Positions 15,487 to 21,100 of a stretch of DNA of 22,513 nt are shown piece by piece. The stretch is taken from positions 1 to 22,513 of IMG/VR virus record IMGVR_UViG_3300042934_000188. One strand, given 5' to 3'. Position numbers and translations under genes: made by a program. The notes below the pieces were generated by a model. The model made no database searches. It had not been told where the DNA came from and saw nothing but the letters and a program-made list of their open reading frames with translations. Origin of the DNA: a virus. The stretch's first letter is position 1; each line of letters starts with the position of its first letter.

Positions 15487-16195
15487 TATCACCGTTTCGG
15501 TTGTCGCGCAGCCGTCTATCGACGTGGAAGTGACGAACGCTGGGGCTACCGGGCCGGAGGGTCCAGTCGGCCCCGCCGCTGTCTCTGCGGATGACGGCAA
15601 CATTGCGGTCCTTGGCACTGATGACCTGATCTTTGTTCCGGAGTCGGGTGGTGGCGGGGCGGTTGATTCCGTCGCGGGCAAGACCGGTGTTGTGGTTCTT
15701 GAGAAGGCTGATGTTGGTCTCGGGAATGTGGACAACACGGCGGACGCGGATAAGCCTGTTAGCACGGCTACAGCGACCGCTCTGGCGGGTAAGTCGGCCA
15801 CTGGGCACACTCACGCGCAGTCGGACGTTACGGGGCTTACGGCGGCGCTGAGCGCGAAGGCTGATTCCGCCACTGTGACGACTGCGTTGGCAGGGAAGTC
15901 CGACGTCGGGCACACGCACGCACAGTCGGATGTCACAGGGCTGGCTGCGGCGTTGGCTGGGAAGTCGGATACGGGTCACACGCACACGGCGTCGAACGTG
16001 ACGGACTTCAACGCGGCTGCGGATGCGCGTGTCGCGGCGGGCATCATCGTCGCCGGTACTGCGAACAACCCGCACACCACGCAGGGCGCGGCACGGAACA
16101 GTGCGCTTCCTAAGAACTTCTGGCAGTACACGGGCACTGAGGGTGTCGACGACCCGACGAACGCGATCTCTGGCGACGAATGGATTAGCGCATGA
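15479..16195 (+). CDS. Tail fibre with GHTH repeats and a C-terminal tip module
   Basis: A 238-aa fibre. Order: beta-rich start, a short collagen-like GATGPEGPVGPA (22-33), the phage fibre motif KADVGLGNVDNTADADKPVSTAT (76-98), three GHTH blocks (GHTH at 109-112, 144-147, 166-169) each near SDVTGL or SNVTDF, then a tip module from N197 to W235 with NPHTTQ, LPKNFWQYTGTEG and GDEW. HxH motifs in trimeric fibres such as T4 gp37 hold metal ions; that is a plausible role here. The tip module recurs at the C-terminus of the minus-strand gene at 19540-19851. The start overlaps the previous gene by 8 bases and the end overlaps the next by ATGA. Receptor binding is inferred. Confidence 0.85.
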   Translation: MSDITVSVVAQPSIDVEVTNAGATGPEGPVGPAAVSADDGNIAVLGTDDLIFVPESGGGGAVDSVAGKTGVVVLEKADVGLGNVDNTADADKPVSTATATALAGKSATGHTHAQSDVTGLTAALSAKADSATVTTALAGKSDVGHTHAQSDVTGLAAALAGKSDTGHTHTASNVTDFNAAADARVAAGIIVAGTANNPHTTQGAARNSALPKNFWQYTGTEGVDDPTNAISGDEWISA

Positions 16196-17130
16196 CGTAC
16201 TGGGAAGAGACGATCCCCGCCGACGCGAACCCGGGACCGCTGGTTCACACCGCTTTGGCGACGAAGCTGCTGGCGCAGGGGTGGACGCTCGAGGACACCG
16301 TGGTGATCGGTGCTCGCACGCACAAGGTGTACAAGTCTGCCGCTGCGGGGAACACCTACGCGCTTGACTGGTTCCTTGACGTCTCGTACCCGACAACGGG
16401 TATCGCGACGGGGCTCATGCTGGCACCGTTCGAGGGGTACACGGCCGGAAGTGATGTTGCCACGCGCGGCCCGTTCAGCGCGTCAAGTGCGGTTCTCGAC
16501 GGGAGCACCTATTCCCGGTTTGGTGCGACGACTTCTGCGCTGGAGACGAGCTGGGTGAATAGCAGCACCTACACGGCCATGGACACGCCACTGTCGACGT
16601 CCGCGTTCGTCATCAACGTGTCGGTGACCCGCAATCGGGTGATTCTCCTTTCCAGCACCGAGCCGACGCAGGTTTCCTACTGCGGGTTCTTCACTCCCAC
16701 GAGTGCACACATCGCGCACGCTGGGGCCGCGCTCTTCCCGCTGGTCACGGTACGCCTGAACGGTTCCGCGGATCGGACGGCTTCTGCAACGGCCGGTAGT
16801 GTCTCTGCCGCGCTGACGCGAGTTCCGAAGGCGTCGATCATCAACTGGGGTACCCATTGCATCGTCAGCCCGAACACCATGCGGATGAACGGTCGCATCG
16901 GCGGTGCGGCGGCGGAAGGTGACAATCAGATCACGACCGTCCCGTTCCTCGTAGGTATGGGCGCCACGTCATGGTCCGTGGGCACAACCCAGATCGGTGA
17001 GCTTGACGGGGTGCAGTGTGGATGGGCAGACGCCGCGGTCGCGCGCGGTGACGTTGTGACGGTCGACGGGGACGTGTTCACGCTCTCCACTGTGACGGGT
17101 AACGCCACCGCCTGCATCGAGCAGGTGTGA
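16192..17130 (+). CDS. Minor tail protein, probable receptor-binding component
   Basis: A 312-aa protein coupled by ATGA to the fibre gene. It begins MTYWEETIPADANPGPLVHTALATKLLAQGW and is predicted to be mainly beta-strand with many Thr, Ser, Ala and Gly residues and a few isolated Cys (SYCGF, THCIV, VQCGW, TACIE). The N-terminal 60 residues, with a KVYKSAAAGNTYALDWFLDV segment, look like a small docking domain, and the remainder like a jelly-roll type receptor-binding body. I do not recognise a named family; position after the fibre and before lysis suggests host recognition. No enzymatic motif is visible. Confidence 0.65.
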   Translation: MTYWEETIPADANPGPLVHTALATKLLAQGWTLEDTVVIGARTHKVYKSAAAGNTYALDWFLDVSYPTTGIATGLMLAPFEGYTAGSDVATRGPFSASSAVLDGSTYSRFGATTSALETSWVNSSTYTAMDTPLSTSAFVINVSVTRNRVILLSSTEPTQVSYCGFFTPTSAHIAHAGAALFPLVTVRLNGSADRTASATAGSVSAALTRVPKASIINWGTHCIVSPNTMRMNGRIGGAAAEGDNQITTVPFLVGMGATSWSVGTTQIGELDGVQCGWADAAVARGDVVTVDGDVFTLSTVTGNATACIEQV

Positions 17131-17131
17131 C

Positions 17132-17278
17132 ATGGCCGACCGTGGAACAGCAACGTTCAAGCCGACTCCGGCGTTCAACATCGTCACCGACTACGACCCG
17201 ATCACCCGAGGTTCGGGTGACACGGTTGACCCGAAGCGTTACCTGCTGACCGCTGGCGGTTGGGTTCCGATCCAGTAG
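17132..17278 (+). CDS. Small hypothetical protein at the end of the tail operon
   Basis: A 48-aa protein beginning one base after the previous stop. It reads MADRGTATFKPTPAFNIVTDYD, then PITRGSGDTVDPKRYLLTAGGWVPIQ. The length and the WVPIQ end look like a small beta-hairpin virion protein or tail-fibre accessory. AGCAGG upstream is a weak ribosome site, and close coupling to the gene before is likely. It is followed by a regulatory gap, so this is probably the last gene of the tail transcript. No function can be given. Confidence 0.6.
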   Translation: MADRGTATFKPTPAFNIVTDYDPITRGSGDTVDPKRYLLTAGGWVPIQ

Positions 17279-17280
17279 GT

Positions 17281-17335
17281 GTGTATCACCGGTTGATACG
17301 GTCCCTCTTGCACACTGTATCAACCAGTGACACAG
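17281..17335. promoter_or_regulatory. Double dyad operator overlapping a predicted promoter
   Basis: Two 17-bp sites, GTATCA-CCGGT-TGATAC (17283-17299, perfect 6-bp arms) and GTATCA-ACCAG-TGACAC (17317-17333), are inverted relative to each other. Together they make a 14-bp inverted repeat (13 of 14 matches; arms 17286-17299 and 17317-17330) around a 17-base centre. TTGATA at 17293-17298 is a good -35. The -10 would be TGTATC at 17316-17321 (17-base spacing) or TATCAA at 17318-17323 (19-base spacing), so a protein on both dyads would cover the promoter. No T-run follows, arguing against a terminator. A repressor site is inferred, and the HTH protein just downstream is a candidate ligand. Confidence 0.6.
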
Positions 17336-17343
17336 TGAAGGGC

Positions 17344-17490
17344 ATGACAATGACCACCACAACCACCTACCCGGTCGGCGCACTCCACCTCGACGACGAC
17401 ACCGAATGCACGTCACCCGACGTGTGCGGTCGAACCGTCTACTGGGTGGGCGGTGCCCCACTGCACGAGTTCCCTACACTGGGCGAGTGA
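17344..17490 (+). CDS. Small hypothetical protein, first gene after the double dyad
   Basis: A 48-aa protein: Thr-rich start (MTMTTTTTYPVGALHLDDDTE), then CTSPDVCGRTVYWVGGAPLHEFPTLGE with two Cys six residues apart. The spacing and a single His do not make a recognisable zinc site. GAAGGG (17336-17341 region) precedes ATG 17344; a second ATG at 17350 is possible. It is the first gene downstream of the predicted operator and overlaps the next gene by GTGA, so the two are probably co-translated. Function unknown. Confidence 0.6.
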   Translation: MTMTTTTTYPVGALHLDDDTECTSPDVCGRTVYWVGGAPLHEFPTLGE

Positions 17491-17681
17491 CAGTCCGGGG
17501 CACCGTTCCCTCGAAGCATCAGGCCGCGATCAGGCGTGCCGAGGTGGCGAAGGAACGTGCTGACCGGGCGTACCGGGATGCGATTGCCGCAGCCGCGAAC
17601 GACGACGCGTCGATCCGTGAGCTCGCCGCGTTCACCGGGCTCGCCCCGAACACTGTCCGCAAGATCATCGACGGCAACTAA
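17487..17681 (+). CDS. Small HTH DNA-binding protein
   Basis: A 64-aa basic protein starting at GTG 17487, which overlaps the previous stop by 4 bases. The first half is a charged helix (SKHQAAIRRAEVAKERADRAYRDAI) and the second half is a compact helix-turn-helix, SIRELAAFTGLAPNTVRKII at about residues 43-62, with the expected A-x3-G-x5-V spacing. This is a DNA-binding protein by pattern. Given the operator-like dyads 150 bases upstream, autoregulation or control of the lysis genes that follow is a reasonable inference. The gene is closed by an intrinsic terminator at 17701-17728. An ATG at 17406 in the same frame is inside the previous gene and less likely. Confidence 0.72.
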   Translation: MTVRGTVPSKHQAAIRRAEVAKERADRAYRDAIAAAANDDASIRELAAFTGLAPNTVRKIIDGN

Positions 17682-17700
17682 CCCGCCCCGATCAACCACG

Positions 17701-17728
17701 AAAGCCTCCGCATGTCGGGGGCTTTTTT
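17701..17728 (+). terminator. Intrinsic terminator after the HTH gene
   Basis: AAAGCCTCCG (17701-17710), loop CATGT, CGGGGGCTTT (17716-17725), followed by TTT, giving a 10-bp stem with one G-U pair and a T-run. It separates the regulatory pair from the lysis cassette, so lysin expression depends on read-through or its own promoter. Confidence 0.85.
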
Positions 17729-17746
17729 GCATGCCTGGAGGTACCA

Positions 17747-18736
17747 ATGGGCGGTCTAGCACCAGCACGGATCTACGTCCGACCCATCCCCGACTACCCC
17801 GACGACAAGTGGCGTTCAACGTTCCGGGCACACACCCGACGCAACCCGCCCAGCCGTGAACCGGGCGTGGACTACTACTGCCCCATCGGGACGGTGCTTG
17901 TGTCGATCGGTGACGGGTACGTGTCCGAGGTTGGTGGCGGCATCATGCCGGCCACGGGTCGGTATGTGAAGGTCAACCTCGACAACGGGCAAAGCTTCCG
18001 GCTACTCCACCTGGGGCCGCGTCACTCCCTCATCCCGCGTGGCGGGCGGGTCCGGATGGGACAGCCGCTTGCAATCTCGGGCGCCTCGGGTTACGGGTCC
18101 GAATACTTCGGCGCATCGAGACCCAATGACGCGCAGATGATCCTCAACACGGGCGGGCCACACACACACGCGACCCTCTTCCCGACGCACAACTACAACA
18201 ACTTCGCCGGGCTCCTCGACATGGAGCAGTGGGTCATGGACTCAGCAACCGCAGGTGGCAGTGCCACGCCTCTGCCGAACATGGAGGGATCCGACATGCC
18301 GCTCTACATCCGCAACACGGCCCGTGGCGATTACGCCGTGGTTCCGGGCAAGGTGAAGCACTGCTCCAACCAGAGCGTGTTCAACGAGCTCGCGAAGCTC
18401 AATCCCGACGCGTTCAAGTTCATCGAGGTCATGGATCAGAACCTTGATGCCGTTCTTGGTGGCATCGGTGGCATCACGCCGGAAGAGATCGCCGTACTTC
18501 CGCCCAACGGCCTCTGGGTCGACCAGAAGCTCATCTCCAACCCGTGGATCAACTTCGGCGACTCGCGACACACGCAGGAGGTTTCGGATCGCTCGATGCA
18601 CGTGAAGCTCGACGCGCTTCTCGGACCCGAACGCGCCGCCCAGATCGCCGCGGCAGTGAATGCCGAACTCGCCGACGAGTTCGAGGCGATTCCCGGTGAG
18701 GTCCGCGACGAGTTCAAGAATCGTCCCCTCTCATGA
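17747..18736 (+). CDS. Lysin with an M23-like N-terminal domain
   Basis: A 329-aa protein opening the lysis cassette. Residues about 35-145 follow the M23 (LasA/lysostaphin) metallopeptidase plan: EPGVDYYCPIGTVLVSIGDGYV (D42), YVKVNLDNGQSFRLLHLGP (H88), RVRMGQPLAISGASG, and HTH at 139-141. The first zinc His, expected where E38 is (HxxxD), is missing; H29 is further upstream. The C-terminal half (about 180-329), with a GLWVDQKLISNPWINFG segment and a helical end, has no match I recognise and may bind the wall. It is probably the endolysin, cutting peptide bridges. ATG 17747 has GGAGG (17737-17741). It overlaps the next gene by ATGA. Confidence 0.75.
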   Translation: MGGLAPARIYVRPIPDYPDDKWRSTFRAHTRRNPPSREPGVDYYCPIGTVLVSIGDGYVSEVGGGIMPATGRYVKVNLDNGQSFRLLHLGPRHSLIPRGGRVRMGQPLAISGASGYGSEYFGASRPNDAQMILNTGGPHTHATLFPTHNYNNFAGLLDMEQWVMDSATAGGSATPLPNMEGSDMPLYIRNTARGDYAVVPGKVKHCSNQSVFNELAKLNPDAFKFIEVMDQNLDAVLGGIGGITPEEIAVLPPNGLWVDQKLISNPWINFGDSRHTQEVSDRSMHVKLDALLGPERAAQIAAAVNAELADEFEAIPGEVRDEFKNRPLS

Positions 18737-18957
18737 CCGAGGGGGTAGCAATCGCCCTCATCTCCGTCATCGGCGGAGGAATGCTGACCGCGTTCATCGC
18801 ATGGCTCACCCGCCTGTCCGGGCGCCTGGGTCGCCTCGAGCGGCGCGACAAACTCTCCTGGCTGTACATCCGGTCACTCATCGACCATGCGTACAAGCAC
18901 GCCCCTGGAGTCCCGTTGCCTGAGCCGCCTGACGGCTGGCTCGACGAAATCGAATGA
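18733..18957 (+). CDS. Single-TM lysis-cassette membrane protein
   Basis: A 74-aa protein coupled by ATGA to the lysin gene. It has one clear N-terminal membrane helix (VAIALISVIGGGMLTAFIAWL, about 5-25), then a basic stretch (RLSGRLGRLERRDK) and a soluble end with PPDGWLDEIE. Position between lysin and a two-TM holin-like protein fits a holin partner or antiholin. With no lipobox and no second helix, a spanin is not supported. Two in-frame upstream options do not exist, so the ATGA start is firm. Confidence 0.7.
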   Translation: MTEGVAIALISVIGGGMLTAFIAWLTRLSGRLGRLERRDKLSWLYIRSLIDHAYKHAPGVPLPEPPDGWLDEIE

Positions 18958-18971
18958 CCACTGGAGGAACC

Positions 18972-19208
18972 ATGTCTGACATTCCCAACGCCGCGCAGCT
19001 CGGTGTGATCGTGAAGAACGCGAAAGCACGCGCCGCCATCTACGGCACCTACGTGGTTGCGATCATTGTGGCCGGCGCCGCACAGGTCGCGTTCGCGTCG
19101 CTCGAGCTCGGACAGCCTGACATCCTTGTCGCGGCTGTTGCGGTGCTCGCCTACCTGGGTGTCCCCGTCGGCACACTCGCCGTCGCGAACACGAACAGCG
19201 CCAGTTGA
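18972..19208 (+). CDS. Holin (two membrane helices)
   Basis: A 78-aa protein with two hydrophobic segments, about 23-45 (AIYGTYVVAIIVAGAAQVAFA) and 53-72 (VAAVAVLAYLGVPVGTLAVA), and polar ends. Size, topology and position after the lysin are those of a phage holin that opens the membrane so lysin can reach the wall. I selected ATG 18972 because GGAGGA (18963-18968) precedes it; an ATGA-coupled ATG at 18954 in the same frame would add six residues and could give a dual-start pair. It is followed by a large hairpin. Confidence 0.75.
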   Translation: MSDIPNAAQLGVIVKNAKARAAIYGTYVVAIIVAGAAQVAFASLELGQPDILVAAVAVLAYLGVPVGTLAVANTNSAS

Positions 19209-19539
19209 TCCGGCACACACCGTTCAAGGGGAACTCGATCCGCCTCGTCTTCGGGTTCCTGTTCCACTGGTTCTAAACACTCACGCCCCCGGGCCTGTCA
19301 CTTCGGTGTCAGGTCCGGGGGCGCTTTCGTGTTAGTACTGAAACGGTATCGTCCGCCAGTACACGAGTCGCAGGTGTGAGCATGGGCCGGGGGAGTCACA
19401 CGGGGAGTCGTCGTCAGCATGGTAGGGGATACCTGGGGGAGTGATCTCGGTGGCTGGTGTGATGGTGGGGCGACGTGTGTCCATACCCCACGGGAGGACG
19501 GTAAACGCTCCCCTGATACATCACCGCTCACGGAAAAAG
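19209..19539. other. Non-coding convergent gap between lysis genes and minus operon
   Basis: 331 bases with no convincing gene. The left part carries the strong terminator hairpin at 19284-19323. The right part is G-rich on the + strand, with three GGGGAGT copies (19390-19396, 19402-19408, 19436-19442). A 40-codon minus reading frame with a CDSC motif (stop near 19298) overlaps the terminator stem and lacks a ribosome site. I see no promoter here. Confidence 0.6.
19284..19323. terminator. Strong UUCG-loop hairpin, probably bidirectional terminator
   Basis: An 18-position stem (19284-19301 with 19306-19323; one G-U pair and one T-T mismatch) closed by TTCG at 19302-19305. The flanks are modestly T-rich on both strands. 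It sits between the converging lysis operon and minus-strand operon and would stop both. Confidence 0.85.
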
Positions 19540-19851
19540 TCAGACGCGGTCCCAGTGGTCGCCATCCTCCGCATCCGTGGGCCCCTCGTCCCCGAAGTAG
19601 GACCAATAGTTGACGGGTAGGCGGGGGTTGCGGGGCGCGTCGCGGCTCGTGTGCGGGTTGAATACCGAACCCTTGGGCAGGTCCAACCATCTCCTAAGGG
19701 CGGCTTCAAGGTTCGCCGCGTCGAAGTGCCCGTCGATGATAAGGACGTCACCGTCGATGTTCCAGAAGACGGACGCGTGCGGTTCAGACTTGCTTAGCAC
19801 CTCCACGAGGCGGTCGATGTTGGGCGTCGGCGGAAGGGCAGACTCGCTCAT
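19540..19851 (-). CDS. Hypothetical protein ending in a copy of the phage fibre-tip module
   Basis: A 103-aa protein, last in the minus operon. Residues 1-64 (NIDRLVEVLSKS ... VFWNIDGDVLIIDGHFDAANLEAALRRWL) are an alpha/beta domain I cannot assign. Residues 65-100 read NPHTSRDAPRN, LPVNYWSYFGDEGPTD, GDHW and align with the last 42 residues of the tail fibre (NPHTTQGAARN, LPKNFWQYTGTEGVDD, GDEW), with about 19 identities over 36 positions by hand. The start is ATG 19851 after GAGGAA (7-base spacing); GTG 19857 is only one base from that site. There is no signal peptide or TM, so it is cytoplasmic as written. It could be a fibre-module binder, decoy or chaperone; this is inference. Confidence 0.7.
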   Translation of the reverse strand: MSESALPPTPNIDRLVEVLSKSEPHASVFWNIDGDVLIIDGHFDAANLEAALRRWLDLPKGSVFNPHTSRDAPRNPRLPVNYWSYFGDEGPTDAEDGDHWDRV

Positions 19852-19853
19852 GT

Positions 19854-20009
19854 TCACATTCCTCGGGTGTACTTGCGTAGGTAGTCCACGATGACGTCGG
19901 TGAGGCTCCGACCCTCCGACGCAGCTTTCTCCTTGGCCTTCGCCTTCAGGTCCGGGGGGATACGGAAGTTCGACACCGGAGTAGCACCCTCACCCTTAGC
20001 CCTAGCCAT
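19854..20009 (-). CDS. Ribbon-helix-helix protein, 51 aa
   Basis: A 51-aa gene below common ORF cut-offs. The translation has a short basic arm (MARAKGEGATPV), a beta-strand SNFRIPPDLK, then helix-turn-helix segments AKAKEKAASEGRSLTDVIVDYLRKYTRG. This is the ribbon-helix-helix (Arc/CopG) plan: strand, helix A, G turn, helix B with V-x2-Y-L. Such proteins are dimeric DNA-binding repressors or antitoxins. It overlaps the preceding gene's end by 8 bases and ends just before the next start, so it is translated by coupling (no Shine-Dalgarno). No toxin is obvious; the neighbouring 66-aa protein is one candidate partner. It could repress its own promoter at 20990-21018. Confidence 0.78.
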   Translation of the reverse strand: MARAKGEGATPVSNFRIPPDLKAKAKEKAASEGRSLTDVIVDYLRKYTRGM

Positions 20010-20202
20010 GGTCTGCGGCGGGGACGCACAACGCGGCGTTCCACGAGACGATGTCGCCCTCGTCGGTGAGGATCATTACGGTGGGCTGATCGATGTACGC
20101 GATTACCCGGCCGGTCACGTGAACGCCGCGAGGCGCCACCGCATACACGCCGTTCACCCGCTGGCCGTCGCGAACCCACTTCTCATAGACGCCCATCACC
20201 AT
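20002..20202 (-). CDS. Small beta-rich hypothetical protein
   Basis: A 66-aa protein. It starts with a helical MVMGVYEKWVRDGQRVNG stretch and then a series of short strands (VYAVAPRGVHVTGRVIAYI, PTVMILTDEGDIVSWNAAL), which looks like a small SH3-like barrel. No family is recognised. A good GGGAGG site precedes the start; ATG 20202 is 3-4 bases away and ATG 20196 is better spaced, so the true start may be either. It is embedded in the minus operon and overlaps both neighbours, which argues for a real gene. Confidence 0.68.
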   Translation of the reverse strand: MVMGVYEKWVRDGQRVNGVYAVAPRGVHVTGRVIAYIDQPTVMILTDEGDIVSWNAALCVPAADHG

Positions 20203-20519
20203 TCACCTCCCGCGACCCATGCTTCACCGGAACGCTCGGCTTGCTTGTAGGTGAGGCGCCACGTGGACGGATGCTCGAGCATCACGAGACCGCGACGGTA
20301 CACGTTGTAGCCGATCCAGGAGCTCGTGATCTTATACGACCGCAGCGACCAAGGGGTCCACTCTCCTACCGGGTGGCCGTCTTCCGCCGGGGGATGGGTT
20401 ATCGGCAGGACGGGGACATGGCGGGCGCGAGCGGAGGTGAGCGACATATCTGCAACTCGCGGCGCTGTCGCGATGGCGAGCAGCAGGCGAGAGGCGCGCA
20501 TCCTGACCGCCCCCTTCAT
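20196..20519 (-). CDS. Hypothetical protein of the minus operon
   Basis: A 107-aa protein (or 83 aa if it starts at the internal Met at 20447). The first 25 residues are Ala/Arg/Leu-rich. The conserved-looking part is WTPWSLRSYKITSSWIGYNVYRRGLVMLEHPSTWRLTYKQAERSG, with many Trp and Tyr residues, suggesting a small beta-sheet domain with an aromatic surface. No catalytic motif or membrane helix is seen. ATG 20519 overlaps the previous stop as ATGA. Function unknown. Confidence 0.6.
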   Translation of the reverse strand: MKGAVRMRASRLLLAIATAPRVADMSLTSARARHVPVLPITHPPAEDGHPVGEWTPWSLRSYKITSSWIGYNVYRRGLVMLEHPSTWRLTYKQAERSGEAWVAGGEW

Positions 20520-20833
20520 GTCCCGCTCCTATCATCGCCAGTCCACCATGTCGGCTGGGGCACGAGTCGCCCGTGCGGTCCCTGGTGCCCGTCGTAGAAG
20601 ATGCACCGGTAAGCGAGATCGCCCACGTGCTGCTCGGCCCGACAGTTCGACCAGAACTCGGCGCGCTCGGCATCCACTACCGGCGCCGCACCCGAGCCGA
20701 GGACCATCACCTCGTCCGCCGAGCCAGGCCACGCCCGGACGAACCGCAGATACCTGGTCTCCGAGTAGTCGCGCCGCCAGCGGGGCTTCTGGTTGCGCCG
20801 CCGATGCCACGCTGGCTTCCTAGTGCTTGTCAC
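20516..20833 (-). CDS. Basic protein with a Cys/His cluster, possible zinc binder
   Basis: A 105-aa protein. The N-terminal 30 residues are strongly basic and aromatic (RKPAWHRRRNQKPRWRRDY). The second half has CRAEQH, then RCIFYDGHQGPHGRL: C64-x4-H69, C77-x5-H83-x3-H87 by my count. This arrangement could bind a metal, although it is not a named zinc finger I can identify. The start is GTG 20833 with an excellent AAGGAG site five to six bases upstream. It is the second gene of the minus operon, 18 bases after the 43-aa membrane gene. Confidence 0.7.
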   Translation of the reverse strand: MTSTRKPAWHRRRNQKPRWRRDYSETRYLRFVRAWPGSADEVMVLGSGAAPVVDAERAEFWSNCRAEQHVGDLAYRCIFYDGHQGPHGRLVPQPTWWTGDDRSGT

Positions 20834-20851
20834 GTCAACTCCTTTTGCTTG

Positions 20852-20983
20852 TCAGCCGCAATCGCCTGGGAACAGCGAAAGGAAGATAATCATCACGGCC
20901 GGGACTGACGCCACCAACGCGACCGCGAGCCCTGCGAAGAAAGCCCACACGACGCGGACCGTGTTGTCGGGTGTCCATCTCAT
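20852..20983 (-). CDS. 43-aa single-TM membrane protein, first gene of the minus operon
   Basis: A short gene I found by translating the gap between the GTG gene and the promoter. Sequence: MRWTPDNTVRVV, then a 25-residue hydrophobic stretch (WAFFAGLAVALVASVPAV, continuing MIIFLSLF), ending PGDCG. It has one membrane helix, possibly bent at the Pro. The ATG lies 6 bases after a -10 element, so the mRNA would be leaderless, common in actinobacteria. It starts the operon that contains the ribbon-helix-helix and fibre-tip genes. A competing 62-aa reading frame in another phase is rich in Arg and lacks any ribosome site. Superinfection exclusion is one possibility; not shown. Confidence 0.62.
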   Translation of the reverse strand: MRWTPDNTVRVVWAFFAGLAVALVASVPAVMIIFLSLFPGDCG

Positions 20984-20989
20984 GCCTGG

Positions 20990-21022
20990 AGTCTACCAGG
21001 CGTAAAGACAGATGTAAAGACA
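20990..21022 (-). promoter_or_regulatory. Leaderless promoter with tandem 9-bp repeats
   Basis: On the minus strand: -35 TTTACA (21018-21013), 17-base spacer, extended -10 TGG-TAGACT (hexamer 20995-20990), then ATG 6 bases later. On the + strand two exact copies of GTAAAGACA (21002-21010 and 21014-21022, 12-base period) overlap the -35 and spacer, so a protein on them would control the promoter. Being next to attP, they could also be excisionase sites. Confidence 0.62.
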
Positions 21023-21100
21023 AACCGAGGTGAGACTACGCCCGCCCCGTAGTATCGGATGCGATAACCCGGTGGCGGTTTAGTGGCTGTTTTCAGAAGC

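Noticed and set aside
15787-15990. Possible CRISPR-like repeats
   Set aside because: The repeats encode GHTH fibre units in frame, with unequal spacing; they are protein repeats. No CRISPR array was seen anywhere.
19298-19417. Possible 40-aa minus-strand protein with CDSC motif (MLTTTPRVTPP ... HTCDSCTGG)
   Set aside because: Its end overlaps the terminator stem, there is no Shine-Dalgarno site, and the rest is Pro/Thr-rich. It could be a small zinc-ribbon remnant but support is too weak.
19419-19613. + strand 64-codon reading frame in the gap
   Set aside because: No ribosome site, and its second half is antisense to the fibre-tip-like gene with shadow composition.
20835-21023. 62-codon minus reading frame overlapping the 43-aa membrane gene
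   Set aside because: Arg-rich, no ribosome site, and its start lies upstream of the predicted -10 element; the other phase gives a clean membrane helix directly after a promoter.
21053-21066. TATCG-gatg-CGATA dyad as a third operator of the 17281 type
   Set aside because: The half-site spacing and centre differ from the GTATCA-N5-TGATAC sites; the similarity is too weak to claim.
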